NCBI GenBank assembly: GCA_044224495.1
Contig: JBGAKG010000012.1
Span: forward strand, 186,001 to 250,000
Reading direction: 5' to 3'
Source of the DNA: JBGAKG01 sp044224495
GTDB taxonomy: Bacteria; Myxococcota_A; Polyangia; Polyangiales; Polyangiaceae
Length of the DNA stretch: 64,000 nt
Each line of letters starts with the position of its first letter. Position 1 is the first letter of the stretch. The notes under the pieces were generated by a model. The model made no database searches. It was given only the letters and a program-made list of their open reading frames with translations, and was not told the DNA's origin. The position numbers and the translations under genes were made by a program. Below are positions 42,705 to 51,884 of the stretch, piece by piece.

Positions 42705-45700
42705 ATGCACCGAAGCTCCTTCCCCGAGACCAGACTGCCCGAGGCTCCTCAGCCTCGTTCGCGTGTCTCCATCGGGCGGACGCTCGCGCGGGTGTTCTGC
42801 ACGCTGCTGTGCGTGGTCGGAGTTCTCCCGATCGTGCTCGCGGTCTTCCTCAAGTCGAGCTTCGCGAAGAACTGGGCGACGCGCGAGTCGACCAAGGCGC
42901 TGAACGCGCAGGGCGTGAAGGCGCACTACGACGTGTCGGTCACGCTCTGGCCGCTCGGGCTCCAGCTGGACGACGTGGTGGTCGAGGCGAGCGACGGGGG
43001 CTCCCCCTTCCTGCAGGCGAAGCGCGCCTCGGTGCGGCCGCGCTTGTTCGCGTTGCTCTCCGGCAAGTTCGTCGTCGACGTCATCGACATCGAAGCGCCC
43101 ACCGCGCGCGTCGTCATGCAGGACGGCGAGCTCAAGAACCTGGCGGTGAAGCTCCCGAAGTCGAACGGCTCGTCCGAGCCGTTCCACGCGCCGTTCGATC
43201 TCTTCGCGATCACCGATGGTGCGGTCGACCTCACGATCGACGGTGTGCGGGTGGACCTCAAGGAGCTCGACGTCGACGTCACCACCGAGGACGACGCCGT
43301 TCGCGGCTCTTCGTTCGAGGTCGCGGTGCGCGCGGGCGAGTCGCACTTCATCCGCACGCGCGCCCGAACCGACGAGCCCGATCTCGTCGCCACCGACGAG
43401 GACACGCTCTGCTCGTTGGACGCGCGCGTTCGGATCGCGCCGCCCGAGATCACCGTCCGTCACCTCCGCCTCGCGGGCTTCGCCGACATGGATCAGGAGG
43501 GCGGCACGCCTGCGCGCTGCGATCAGAACGTCGACGGCACGCCGCGCCTCGAGGCGGAGATCTCGCACCTCGCGATCACGCTCCCGAGCGAGCCGAAAGC
43601 GCTGCCACTGGTCGACGGGCACGTCCGCGGCCGCGTGCCGCTCGCGCTCGCGCAGCGGTTCGTGAAGATGCCCCCGACGGACGGCTACGTGTTCGTCGAC
43701 ACGGACATCAAGTACGGCCGCGGGATGACCTTGCCCGAGGTGCACGGTCACGTGCGCGCCGGCATGATCAAGCTCGACCGCTACCGGTTCGCCGACTACG
43801 TCGACGTCGAGGTCGACGTGCACGACAACGTCGTCACGAGCCCGAAGGCCGTCGTCGAGCTGGCCGACGGCCGCGTCACCTTGACCGACGTCCGGGTCGA
43901 GCCCCTGAAGCCGGGGATTCCCATCTCGGCCAAGGGGGACGTCGGGGACGTCGACTTCCTCGAGCTCATGCGCGCGCTCGGCGTGTCGCCGCACGCCCAC
44001 GTCGCGTGGATGATCCGCAACATCAAGCTGCCGTCGTTCAGCGGCACGATCGATCCACTCAAGCTCGACGGCGACTTCACCGCGAACACGCAGAGCTTCG
44101 CCGTGTACGACCGAGGCGCCGACGACCCGACGAAGAAGCGCCTGATCGGCTTCGAGAACGCGATCCTGAACGCCCACGTCGCGATCCGGCCCGACTCGCT
44201 CCAGTTCCAGCGCGTCCACGCCGACCTGGCGCACAGCCGGCTCGACAACGCGTTCGTGAAGATCGGGTTCCACAACGAGCTCATCGTCGACGTGCCGGGC
44301 GGTACGGTGGGGCTCGAGGACATCACCCCGCTCGCCAGCATCCCGCTCCGCGGGCGCGCCGAGATCGGCGGCGTCCACGTCTTCTCGACCGTGCTCGATC
44401 CCCACGTCGAGGGCGACGCGACGATCAAGGACTTCGCCCTCGCCGACATGCCGTACGGCGACGTGACCGCAGCGCACGCGTCGCTGAGCGGCACGGTCCT
44501 CACGCTCAGCGGCGTGAAGGCGCAGAAGAACAAGAGCACGTACGAGATGCCGAACGCGCGCCTCGACTTCGGGAGCGCGGGCATGTCGATGGACGCCGAA
44601 GTGAAGGCGGAGCCGATGAACCTCCGCGACCTGCTCGACGTCTTCCACCTGAACGACGATCCGCGCTTCGCCGAGCTCGACGCGAACCTCACCGGCGACA
44701 CGCGCTTCCACCTCTCGCTCGGCGGGCCGGAGGATCGGTGCGGCGGGGGCTACATCAGCGTCCACGCCAACCCCCACCTGTCGGACGTGCTGCTCATCGG
44801 CGAGAAGTTCGACGACGGTGACGCCGACTTCGACCTGCGCTGGCGCGATCGCCAGGCCGGGATGCAGGGCGCCACGCTCGAGCTCCACTCGCTCGCGCTC
44901 CACAAGGTGCGTCGCGAGCGCGACGGCTCCACCGTCGGGTCCGTCCTCGCGTCGGCGACGATCGAAGAGGGCGGAGCGCTCCACGGCAACGCCATCATCG
45001 AGGGCGTTCCCCTCGGCCGCATCCAGACCCTCGGGTCGATCGCGCCCGAGCTCGACGGCACGGTCTCGGGCATCGCCCAGATCGGCGGCACGATCGACGC
45101 GTTCAGCGTCACCGTCGACGCCGACGTCTCGACCGTCCACGTGCGCCGCGCGGAGCTCGGGCCGTCGCAGCTCCACGTCACCATCACGCAGGATCCGTCG
45201 AAGAGCCCCGTCATCGGGCACACGAGCTGCGGCGGGCCGATCTTCGGGCCGTTCGACAAGGACGCCTACCTCCGCGACACGTCGTCGCACGGGATGATCA
45301 CGGTCAGTGGCGACATGTTCGGCGGCGAGCTCCACCTCGACGACGTGAAGATGACACGCCAGAAGCAGGCCGAGATCACCGGCCACATGGCGCTCCGCCA
45401 CTTCGCGCTCTCGGCCCTCCCGAACGCGACCGCCAGCGCCGACGGGAGCGAGGGCACGCTCGCCCACCTCGATGGCGAGGTCTCGGGCGACGTCTACATC
45501 GACCGGATCCGCCAGAACGACTACGCGCAGTCGAAGGTGCGGTTCCTGCCGCGCTCGCTGCTCGTCGACAAGGACGGCAAGAAGCTCCTCCTCCGCCCGA
45601 CGACGCAGGCGATCAGCGTCGCGAACAACGTCCTCACGATCCCACCGCTCGAGATGGAGCTCTCCGCCGTGGGTGGCTTCACGGGCATCGTCACGATCGG

Positions 45701-47138
45701 CGGCTCGGTGAAGGACGTCGTCACCGATCCCAAGCTCGACGTCTCCGCCGATCTCAAGCCGGTCGACCTCGGGATCCTCGCCGGTGTGGTCCCGCGCCTC
45801 GATCGCGCGCGGGGGACGTTCGCGGGGGGCGTGCGCATCACCGGCTCGCCGTCGGACCCGACGATCGACGGTACGGTCATCGTCCGCGACGGCGAGTTCA
45901 TCGTCGCCGGCCTGCCGAGCCCGATCAGCGACGTGAACATCGACCTCAGCGCGGACACGTCCGAGCTCCGCATCACGCGCGGAAACGCGCACTTCGCGAG
46001 CGGAACGCTCGAGCTCAGCGGGCGCGCGCCGATCCGCAACCTCTCGCTCGGAGCGCTCCACGCCGGCCTCACGGCGCGCGGCCTCCGCATGGCCCCGGCG
46101 GACGGCATCGCGGCCGGCATCGACGCCGACCTCTCGATCACACTGGACGACGCCACGCTCGACAAGAAGCGCCTCCCCCGCATCTCGGGCGACGTCACCA
46201 TCACCTCGTTCGACTACACGCGCCCGATCAACCTCGTGAGCGATCTGAACGCGCTCGGCGGCGGCAAGTCCAAGCGCACCGAGGTCGAGGTCTACGATCC
46301 GACGCTCGACTCCGTCCTCCTCGACATCCGCGTGCGCGCAGCGTCCCCGCTCCGGATCAAGAACAACCTCGTCGAGACCCAGCTCCTCATCGACTCCCAG
46401 CAGCTCGTGGTCAGCGGAACGAACCAGCGCTTCGGCCTCCGCGGCGAGCTGCGCACGCTGACGGGCGGCCACTTCCGCCTCCCGTTCGGCAGCAACGTCT
46501 TCGACATCAAGCAGGGCATCATCAAGTTCGACGACCCGACCCGGATCGACCCGAACGTCGACTTGGTGGCCGTCACCGAGTACCGCCGAAGCGCGGACAG
46601 CTTCGGCGCGAGCGGCTCGTCCAGCACGCGCTCGGGCGCCAACTGGAGGATCACGCTCCACGCCTACGGCGCCGGCGACGATCTCAAGGTCGACCTGACG
46701 AGCGATCCGCCGCTCTCGCAGGAAGACATCGTGCTCCTGCTCACAATCGGCATCACCCGCGCCGAGGCCGACCAGATCCAGGCGGGCAACCTCGGCACCG
46801 GCGTCGCGCTCGAGGCCCTCTCGGCGCTCAGCGGCGCCTCCAGCGCGGTGCGTTCGGCGATCCCGGTCATCGACGACTTCCGCTTCGGTAGCGCATACTC
46901 GCCGCGGACGGGCCGCACGGAGCCCAACATCACGATCGGAAAGCGCTTGACCAAGGACGTGACCGCCAACGTGTCGACGGGCTTCAGCGAGAGCCGCGAG
47001 CTTCGTGCGAACATCCTCTGGCGTTTGAGTCAGAAGGTCTCCGTCCAGGGCTCGTACGACAACGTGAACAACAACGTGACCTCCTTCGGCGTGGGGAACC
47101 TCGGTGTCGACCTGCGCTTCCGGCTCGAATTCGAGTGA
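42705..47138 (+). CDS. tamB: TamB/YtfN-type envelope translocation protein
   Basis: 1477 residues. An N-terminal membrane anchor (about 24-50, RVFCTLLCVVGVLPIVLAVF) is followed by a very long repetitive beta-structure (about 60-1400) with AsmA/TamB-type strand pairs such as FVVDVIDIEAPTARVVMQDG. The C-terminal DUF490 domain has NWRITLHAYGAGDDLKVDLTSDPPLSQEDIV, then LLLTIGITRAEADQ, and ends in a barrel-like GNLGVDLRFRLEFE. TamB links the inner membrane to an Omp85 partner and helps outer-membrane or lipid traffic. The Omp85 gene overlaps by GTGA, a strong sign that the two act together. Confidence 0.93.
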   Translation: MHRSSFPETRLPEAPQPRSRVSIGRTLARVFCTLLCVVGVLPIVLAVFLKSSFAKNWATRESTKALNAQGVKAHYDVSVTLWPLGLQLDDVVVEASDGGSPFLQAKRASVRPRLFALLSGKFVVDVIDIEAPTARVVMQDGELKNLAVKLPKSNGSSEPFHAPFDLFAITDGAVDLTIDGVRVDLKELDVDVTTEDDAVRGSSFEVAVRAGESHFIRTRARTDEPDLVATDEDTLCSLDARVRIAPPEITVRHLRLAGFADMDQEGGTPARCDQNVDGTPRLEAEISHLAITLPSEPKALPLVDGHVRGRVPLALAQRFVKMPPTDGYVFVDTDIKYGRGMTLPEVHGHVRAGMIKLDRYRFADYVDVEVDVHDNVVTSPKAVVELADGRVTLTDVRVEPLKPGIPISAKGDVGDVDFLELMRALGVSPHAHVAWMIRNIKLPSFSGTIDPLKLDGDFTANTQSFAVYDRGADDPTKKRLIGFENAILNAHVAIRPDSLQFQRVHADLAHSRLDNAFVKIGFHNELIVDVPGGTVGLEDITPLASIPLRGRAEIGGVHVFSTVLDPHVEGDATIKDFALADMPYGDVTAAHASLSGTVLTLSGVKAQKNKSTYEMPNARLDFGSAGMSMDAEVKAEPMNLRDLLDVFHLNDDPRFAELDANLTGDTRFHLSLGGPEDRCGGGYISVHANPHLSDVLLIGEKFDDGDADFDLRWRDRQAGMQGATLELHSLALHKVRRERDGSTVGSVLASATIEEGGALHGNAIIEGVPLGRIQTLGSIAPELDGTVSGIAQIGGTIDAFSVTVDADVSTVHVRRAELGPSQLHVTITQDPSKSPVIGHTSCGGPIFGPFDKDAYLRDTSSHGMITVSGDMFGGELHLDDVKMTRQKQAEITGHMALRHFALSALPNATASADGSEGTLAHLDGEVSGDVYIDRIRQNDYAQSKVRFLPRSLLVDKDGKKLLLRPTTQAISVANNVLTIPPLEMELSAVGGFTGIVTIGGSVKDVVTDPKLDVSADLKPVDLGILAGVVPRLDRARGTFAGGVRITGSPSDPTIDGTVIVRDGEFIVAGLPSPISDVNIDLSADTSELRITRGNAHFASGTLELSGRAPIRNLSLGALHAGLTARGLRMAPADGIAAGIDADLSITLDDATLDKKRLPRISGDVTITSFDYTRPINLVSDLNALGGGKSKRTEVEVYDPTLDSVLLDIRVRAASPLRIKNNLVETQLLIDSQQLVVSGTNQRFGLRGELRTLTGGHFRLPFGSNVFDIKQGIIKFDDPTRIDPNVDLVAVTEYRRSADSFGASGSSSTRSGANWRITLHAYGAGDDLKVDLTSDPPLSQEDIVLLLTIGITRAEADQIQAGNLGTGVALEALSALSGASSAVRSAIPVIDDFRFGSAYSPRTGRTEPNITIGKRLTKDVTANVSTGFSESRELRANILWRLSQKVSVQGSYDNVNNNVTSFGVGNLGVDLRFRLEFE

Positions 47139-50100
47139 TCTCGCGGCGCGCTTCGAGCCGAAGTCTGGCGTTTCTCCTGGCTCTCGTGAGCCTGCTCGCG
47201 CTCGTGCCGCGCGCGGGCCTCGCGTCGGATCCGCCGCCGGTCGAGGTCCTCGCGCCACCCGCCTCGCCGAGCCTCGGCAGCAGCGACATCGCGATCGAGC
47301 CGCCGGCCGACGTGAGCGCGCTGGTGGGCAAGCCGGTGACGTTCGCCGTCGTCGAGGTGGAGGACGATCTCTGGGAGGACACCAAGGCGCCCTCGCTGAC
47401 CAAGGCGAAGACCGGTGACTCTTTCACGCCCGCCCTCGCGCGCGCGGCGTTGCTCGAGACGATGGACACGGGCCTCTTCGGGTCGGCCCGGGTCGACGCC
47501 ATCGCCGATGGCGCGGGCGTGAAGCTGGTGGTGCACGCCGTGCCGCGAAAGGTCGTCGAGAGCTTGTCGATCGAGCTCCACAGCGCGCAGGTCGAGCGCG
47601 ACGAGCTCCTACGCGAAGGCATGCTGGAGGAAGGCACCGAGCTCGTCGGGATGGATCTCCGCATCCGCAAGAAGCGGATCGAGGCGCTCCTCGCGCGCCG
47701 CGGCTACCCCGACGCCGAGGTCCACGTGACGACGCGCGCGACGGACCGCGCGACGCGCGTCATCGTCCTGATCGACATCGCCCCGCACAAGCCGCGCGAG
47801 CTCCAGCGGCGCGTGTTCTACCCGTTCGGTGCGACCGAAGAGGCGTTGCGGCCGTACCTCGACGAGTACGGTCCCAACCGCGGTGACCGCGCCGACGAGA
47901 GCACGCTCGACGCCGCGGACATCGCGCTCGAAGCGCGCCTCCACGTCGCGGGCTGGAACGACGCGCGCGTGACCCACGACGTCGTGCGCTCGTCGAACGT
48001 GATCACGCTCCGCGTCCGCATCGATGCGGGCTCGCTCGTGGTGACCCGCTTCGAGGGCAACACCCACTACGACAAGGACGCCCTCGGCGCGGCGCTCGGC
48101 CTGGACGCGGACCCCGACCACTCCCCGCTCCACCTCGCCGACAAGCTCCGCAAGTTCTACGAGGCGCGCGGCTTCCTCGACGCGCGCGTCACGCCCGAGC
48201 TGCGCGGCAAGACCAACGATCCGGAGCGGTTCTTGATCCTGCACGTGACGGAGGGCCCGCGCATCACGGCGATGTCGCGCTCGTACCCGTGCCTCCACGC
48301 GGAGGCGATCAAGAAGCTCGACGGCGGCGGACCCACGTCCGTGTCGGGGATCGGGCGCGAGATCGACAGCTTCCTCGAGGACGAGCTCCCGGGCGCCGAC
48401 TTGATCCGCACGCCGGACCCGCGCGGGATCGACGTGGTGCTGACCGGTCACCCCGCCGGCGGCGCGCGGAAGGCACCGATCGACCTCGACCCCGACCTGG
48501 TCTATGCGCCCGAGATCTACGCGCGCGCCGCCGAGCACGTGCAGGAGCTCTATCGCAACGAAGGTTTCCTCGGTGCGCTCGTCGGGCCCGTCCAGATCAT
48601 GCGCCGGCGCTGCGACCCGCGTTCCCTCCCCGGCGAGTGCGCGCCGCTCGACTTCGTGAACGCTCCGCCCGACGTCTGCACGTACGATCCCAACGGCGCG
48701 CCGCTCCCGACCAAGCCGCTCGACGCCTCGTTCACGTGCGTGCCCGATCCGGACCACGGGGTCCGCTGCGAGGATCACGTCGCGATCCGGATCCCGGTGA
48801 AGCTCGGGCCGCGGACGTTCCTCTACGATCTCGCGTTCACGGGCGCGGTCTCGATCGACGAGAAGCAGCTCGCGGACGCGGCCAAGGTCGAGCTCGGGGG
48901 GCCCGCGAACGAAGTGAAGATCGACGAGGCCAAGCGCCGGATCGTCGATCTCTACAAGGAGGAGGGCTTCCAGTACGTCGACGTGCGCGCGACGCTGGAG
49001 CGCTCGCTCGACGCGACGCGGGCGCGCGTTCGGTTCGACGTGAACGAAGGCGAGCGCGTGATCGTGACGCAGATCGTCGTGCGCGGGAACCGGCTCACCG
49101 ACGAGGACGTCATCCGGCGCCGCATCGCGCTGGTCGTGGGAAAGCCGTTCCGCACGAGCGACGCGCAGAAGACGATCGAGCGCGTCGCGACCCTGAACGT
49201 GTTCTCGAGCGTGAACGTGGCGCTCCAGAACCCGACGGTCCCGGAGAAGAACAAGGTCGTCATCGTCAACGTCATCGAGTCCACGCCGCAGTACGTGGAG
49301 CTCCGGCCCGGCTTCTCGACCGGAGAAGGCGTGCGCGCCGCGTTCGAGTACGGGCACAAGAACCTGTTCGGGTCGGCCACGAGCTTGAGCGTTCGGGCGC
49401 AGGCGTCGTACTTGCCGGATCTCCTGATCACGGATGCAACGATTCGCGAGAACTTCTCGAAGCTCTCCTTGTCGGAGCGGCTCGCGGCGCGCATCACGAT
49501 CTCGCTCGGGCTCCCGAACGTGGGGCTAGGACCGTTGGTGCGAGGAAGCGCGGATGCGGCGTTCCTCCGCGAAGTGAATCGTTACTTCACGATCTCGAAG
49601 GGGACGGTCGTTCCGACGCTCTACTACCGCCCCCAGCGGCAGCTCCTGTTCACCATGTCGGCGACCGCCGAGATCAACAACCTCAACATCCTCGTGAGCA
49701 ACGCGGAGTTGGCGAGCGCGCAGGGAAACCTGGACACGCAGCGACTTCTCCGCGCCCCCAGCGGTCAGAGCTTCGTGGCCTCCCAACGAGTGACGATGGC
49801 TTGGGATCGCCGCGATTCGAGCTTCAACGCCCACTCGGGGACCTACCTCCTGCTCGGCGTCGAGCACGTGAACTCGATCCCGCTCGATGTCGAGGCCGAT
49901 CCCATCTCGCATCCGATCGGGCACTTCCTGAAGCTCTCCCAGACGTTCAGCGGCTACATCCCCGTCACCTCCAAGATCGGGCTCGCGTTGACGCTCCGCC
50001 TCGGAGAGATCGTCCAGCTCGAATCGGGCTCTGCCACCTACCCCGATCGATTCTTCTTCATGGGTGGATTCGATTCGATGCGCTCTTTCCAGCAAGAGAG

Positions 50101-50452
50101 CATGATCCCGCAGGACGCCGTCGACCTCATCGCGAAGCGCGCCAACAGCTTCACGCCGGTCCGGCCGGGTGACATCTCGATTCGAGGCGGCAACTTGCTG
50201 GTCAACCCGCGGGCCGAGCTGCGCATCCCGATCATCGGCCCCATCGAGACCGTGCTCTTCGTCGATACGGGCAACCTCTGGCAGTCGTTCAACTACGTCT
50301 TCGAGAACCCGATCAACATCCGCGTCGCCGCCGGCTCCGGTCTCCGCATCCAGACCCCGGTCGGCCCGCTCGCGCTCGACTACGGGTTCAACCTCACGAA
50401 GAAGTCGTACGAAGACATCGGTGCGCTGAACTTCGCCATCGGCCTCTTCTGA
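47135..50452 (+). CDS. Omp85-family outer-membrane assembly protein (TamA/BamA-like)
   Basis: 1105 residues from GTG 47135. Signal peptide to about residue 30; POTRA-type repeats lie at about 75-400 (YGPNRGDRADESTLDAADIALEARLHVAGWNDARV region) and 560-740; a Cys-rich insertion at about 480-550 (RRRCDPRSLPGEC, PDVCTYDPN, FTCVPDPDHGVRC) is unusual. The beta-barrel (about 770-1105) begins YVELRPGFSTGEGVRAAFEYG, has the FFMGGFDSMRSF loop-6 region and ends LNFAIGLF with a terminal Phe. It inserts substrates in the outer membrane. Coupling to tamB suggests a TamA role; BamA is the alternative. Confidence 0.93.
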   Translation: MISRRASSRSLAFLLALVSLLALVPRAGLASDPPPVEVLAPPASPSLGSSDIAIEPPADVSALVGKPVTFAVVEVEDDLWEDTKAPSLTKAKTGDSFTPALARAALLETMDTGLFGSARVDAIADGAGVKLVVHAVPRKVVESLSIELHSAQVERDELLREGMLEEGTELVGMDLRIRKKRIEALLARRGYPDAEVHVTTRATDRATRVIVLIDIAPHKPRELQRRVFYPFGATEEALRPYLDEYGPNRGDRADESTLDAADIALEARLHVAGWNDARVTHDVVRSSNVITLRVRIDAGSLVVTRFEGNTHYDKDALGAALGLDADPDHSPLHLADKLRKFYEARGFLDARVTPELRGKTNDPERFLILHVTEGPRITAMSRSYPCLHAEAIKKLDGGGPTSVSGIGREIDSFLEDELPGADLIRTPDPRGIDVVLTGHPAGGARKAPIDLDPDLVYAPEIYARAAEHVQELYRNEGFLGALVGPVQIMRRRCDPRSLPGECAPLDFVNAPPDVCTYDPNGAPLPTKPLDASFTCVPDPDHGVRCEDHVAIRIPVKLGPRTFLYDLAFTGAVSIDEKQLADAAKVELGGPANEVKIDEAKRRIVDLYKEEGFQYVDVRATLERSLDATRARVRFDVNEGERVIVTQIVVRGNRLTDEDVIRRRIALVVGKPFRTSDAQKTIERVATLNVFSSVNVALQNPTVPEKNKVVIVNVIESTPQYVELRPGFSTGEGVRAAFEYGHKNLFGSATSLSVRAQASYLPDLLITDATIRENFSKLSLSERLAARITISLGLPNVGLGPLVRGSADAAFLREVNRYFTISKGTVVPTLYYRPQRQLLFTMSATAEINNLNILVSNAELASAQGNLDTQRLLRAPSGQSFVASQRVTMAWDRRDSSFNAHSGTYLLLGVEHVNSIPLDVEADPISHPIGHFLKLSQTFSGYIPVTSKIGLALTLRLGEIVQLESGSATYPDRFFFMGGFDSMRSFQQESMIPQDAVDLIAKRANSFTPVRPGDISIRGGNLLVNPRAELRIPIIGPIETVLFVDTGNLWQSFNYVFENPINIRVAAGSGLRIQTPVGPLALDYGFNLTKKSYEDIGALNFAIGLF

Positions 50453-50465
50453 TGGCGCGCAGTGA

Positions 50466-51884
50466 TCACTCGCCCGGGCGCGTGCAGCGGAACCCGACGT
50501 CGGCCGAACGGAAGCCGAGCGGGTAGCAACCCAAGTCACCGAGCGCCATCCCGATCGGCGCCGACGCCCAGAGCCCGCCCGCCACGCCCCAGCCACCCGC
50601 CGACGACGTCTCGTTGCAGACGGGATCGTGCAGCACGCCGGCAGGCCACCTGCACTGGCACTTCTCGTTCAAGCGATCGTGCGTGTACTCCTGGAGATTG
50701 CCGCCGACGTCGACGATCGTGCCGGTCGGGAGCACCAGTCGATCGCGCACGCCGAGCCCCGTCGCGAACGGGCCGGCGCCCTGCCCCGCCTGATAGCACG
50801 GCCCGAGCTCGTTGTAGTTTGCACGCCCCCACATGGCGTCGGCGCACGACGGGAGATCGTTGCCCCAGACGAAGGTGGAGCCAATCAAGCCGCGGCCCAC
50901 GTACTCGAGCTGTGCGCCCGACGCGACGGTGCCGCCCCACTTCTTGCAGAAGCCATCGCGCACGGTCTCTTCGACGCAGTTGATCGGGACCTTCGTCGAC
51001 CACTTCGGATTGATGGTGCAGAAGTTGCTGAAGTTCTGCTGACTCGCAGGGTTGCCGCAGATCTCGGGTTCGGCGAGGCACTCGGCGACGGTGGTCTCCG
51101 TCGTCTTCATGAAGAACGCCGAGAGAACGGTCAGGCGGGGCGTCGGGTACGTCGCCAAGTTGAAGAGGCTCTTGAAGACGACCGCGCGCGGGTTGCCGGA
51201 CCAGAACGCGCCCGAAGGAACGCAGGCCTCTCCCGGACGCGCCGTGCCGGTGCAATCACGGCGGGCGCCCCCGGCCCACGTGCTCGCCTTCGAGGCGGGA
51301 GGTCGACCATCCTCGGCGGCGATCGGCTCCTCGAGCGTGCCCTCCGGGATGCCGACCGCCTCGGTCGCGAGGAAGGTGTGGACCTCGTTCAAGACGCCGT
51401 CCGTCGTGGCGGGGATGGAGAGCGTCCGCGAGATGGTCGCGAGCGGGTGCGGCACGAGCGCGTTCGCATCGGCGCAGTCCGCGTAGATGGACTGCTGCTC
51501 GCTCGTGAGCGTCCAGCACGGGACGAGCCAGTCGTGCAGGAAGAGACTGACCCTCACGCGATAGCCCGGCGTGCCCTCCCGCGCCGGGATGCCGACCGAG
51601 ACGCGCTGCGAAACGAACTTGTCCTTGTCGACGTCGAACTCGCGCGTACAGCCCTTGCACGGCGTCGACGCGCCCGGTTCGAAGACGTCGAAGCGCAGCG
51701 TGTCGAAGAGCGGCACCGGATCAGCGAGGCCCGGCGCGCGCCCACCGCCCGGCGGCACGGGCGCGTCGGTGTCGACGTAGACGAGCACTTCGCCGAGCGC
51801 CGACGGGCTCAACGAGCAGCTCGCTTGCCCGAGCGCGCCGATCATGCCGAGCGCTCCGAGCGCGACGACGAGGAGGCGCCTCAT
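50466..51884 (-). CDS. FGE-fold (SUMF1/EgtB/PvdO-type) lipoprotein 1
   Basis: 472 residues. The signal ends in LGQASCSLS. Residues about 33-140 form an Ig-like beta-domain (LVYVDTDAPVPPGG, FDTLRFDVFEPG) shared with the other three proteins. The FGE-sulfatase domain (about 235-472) has FFMKTTETTVAECLAEPE and a C-terminal region with VGGNLQEYTHDRLNE, GGWGVAGGLWASAPIGM and FRSADVGFRCTRPGE. The catalytic SYCxRYR-type cysteine pair of formylglycine-generating enzymes is absent, so it is probably non-catalytic or a different enzyme. ATG at 51884 overlaps the upstream gene (ATGA). Confidence 0.85.
   Translation of the reverse strand: MRRLLVVALGALGMIGALGQASCSLSPSALGEVLVYVDTDAPVPPGGGRAPGLADPVPLFDTLRFDVFEPGASTPCKGCTREFDVDKDKFVSQRVSVGIPAREGTPGYRVRVSLFLHDWLVPCWTLTSEQQSIYADCADANALVPHPLATISRTLSIPATTDGVLNEVHTFLATEAVGIPEGTLEEPIAAEDGRPPASKASTWAGGARRDCTGTARPGEACVPSGAFWSGNPRAVVFKSLFNLATYPTPRLTVLSAFFMKTTETTVAECLAEPEICGNPASQQNFSNFCTINPKWSTKVPINCVEETVRDGFCKKWGGTVASGAQLEYVGRGLIGSTFVWGNDLPSCADAMWGRANYNELGPCYQAGQGAGPFATGLGVRDRLVLPTGTIVDVGGNLQEYTHDRLNEKCQCRWPAGVLHDPVCNETSSAGGWGVAGGLWASAPIGMALGDLGCYPLGFRSADVGFRCTRPGE

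Noticed and set aside
42639..47258. A 1539-residue open frame on the minus strand, antisense to tamB.
   Set aside because: It is a GC-rich mirror of the plus-strand codons, extremely rich in Arg, Asp, Glu and Val, with no domain; tamB on the other strand is certain.
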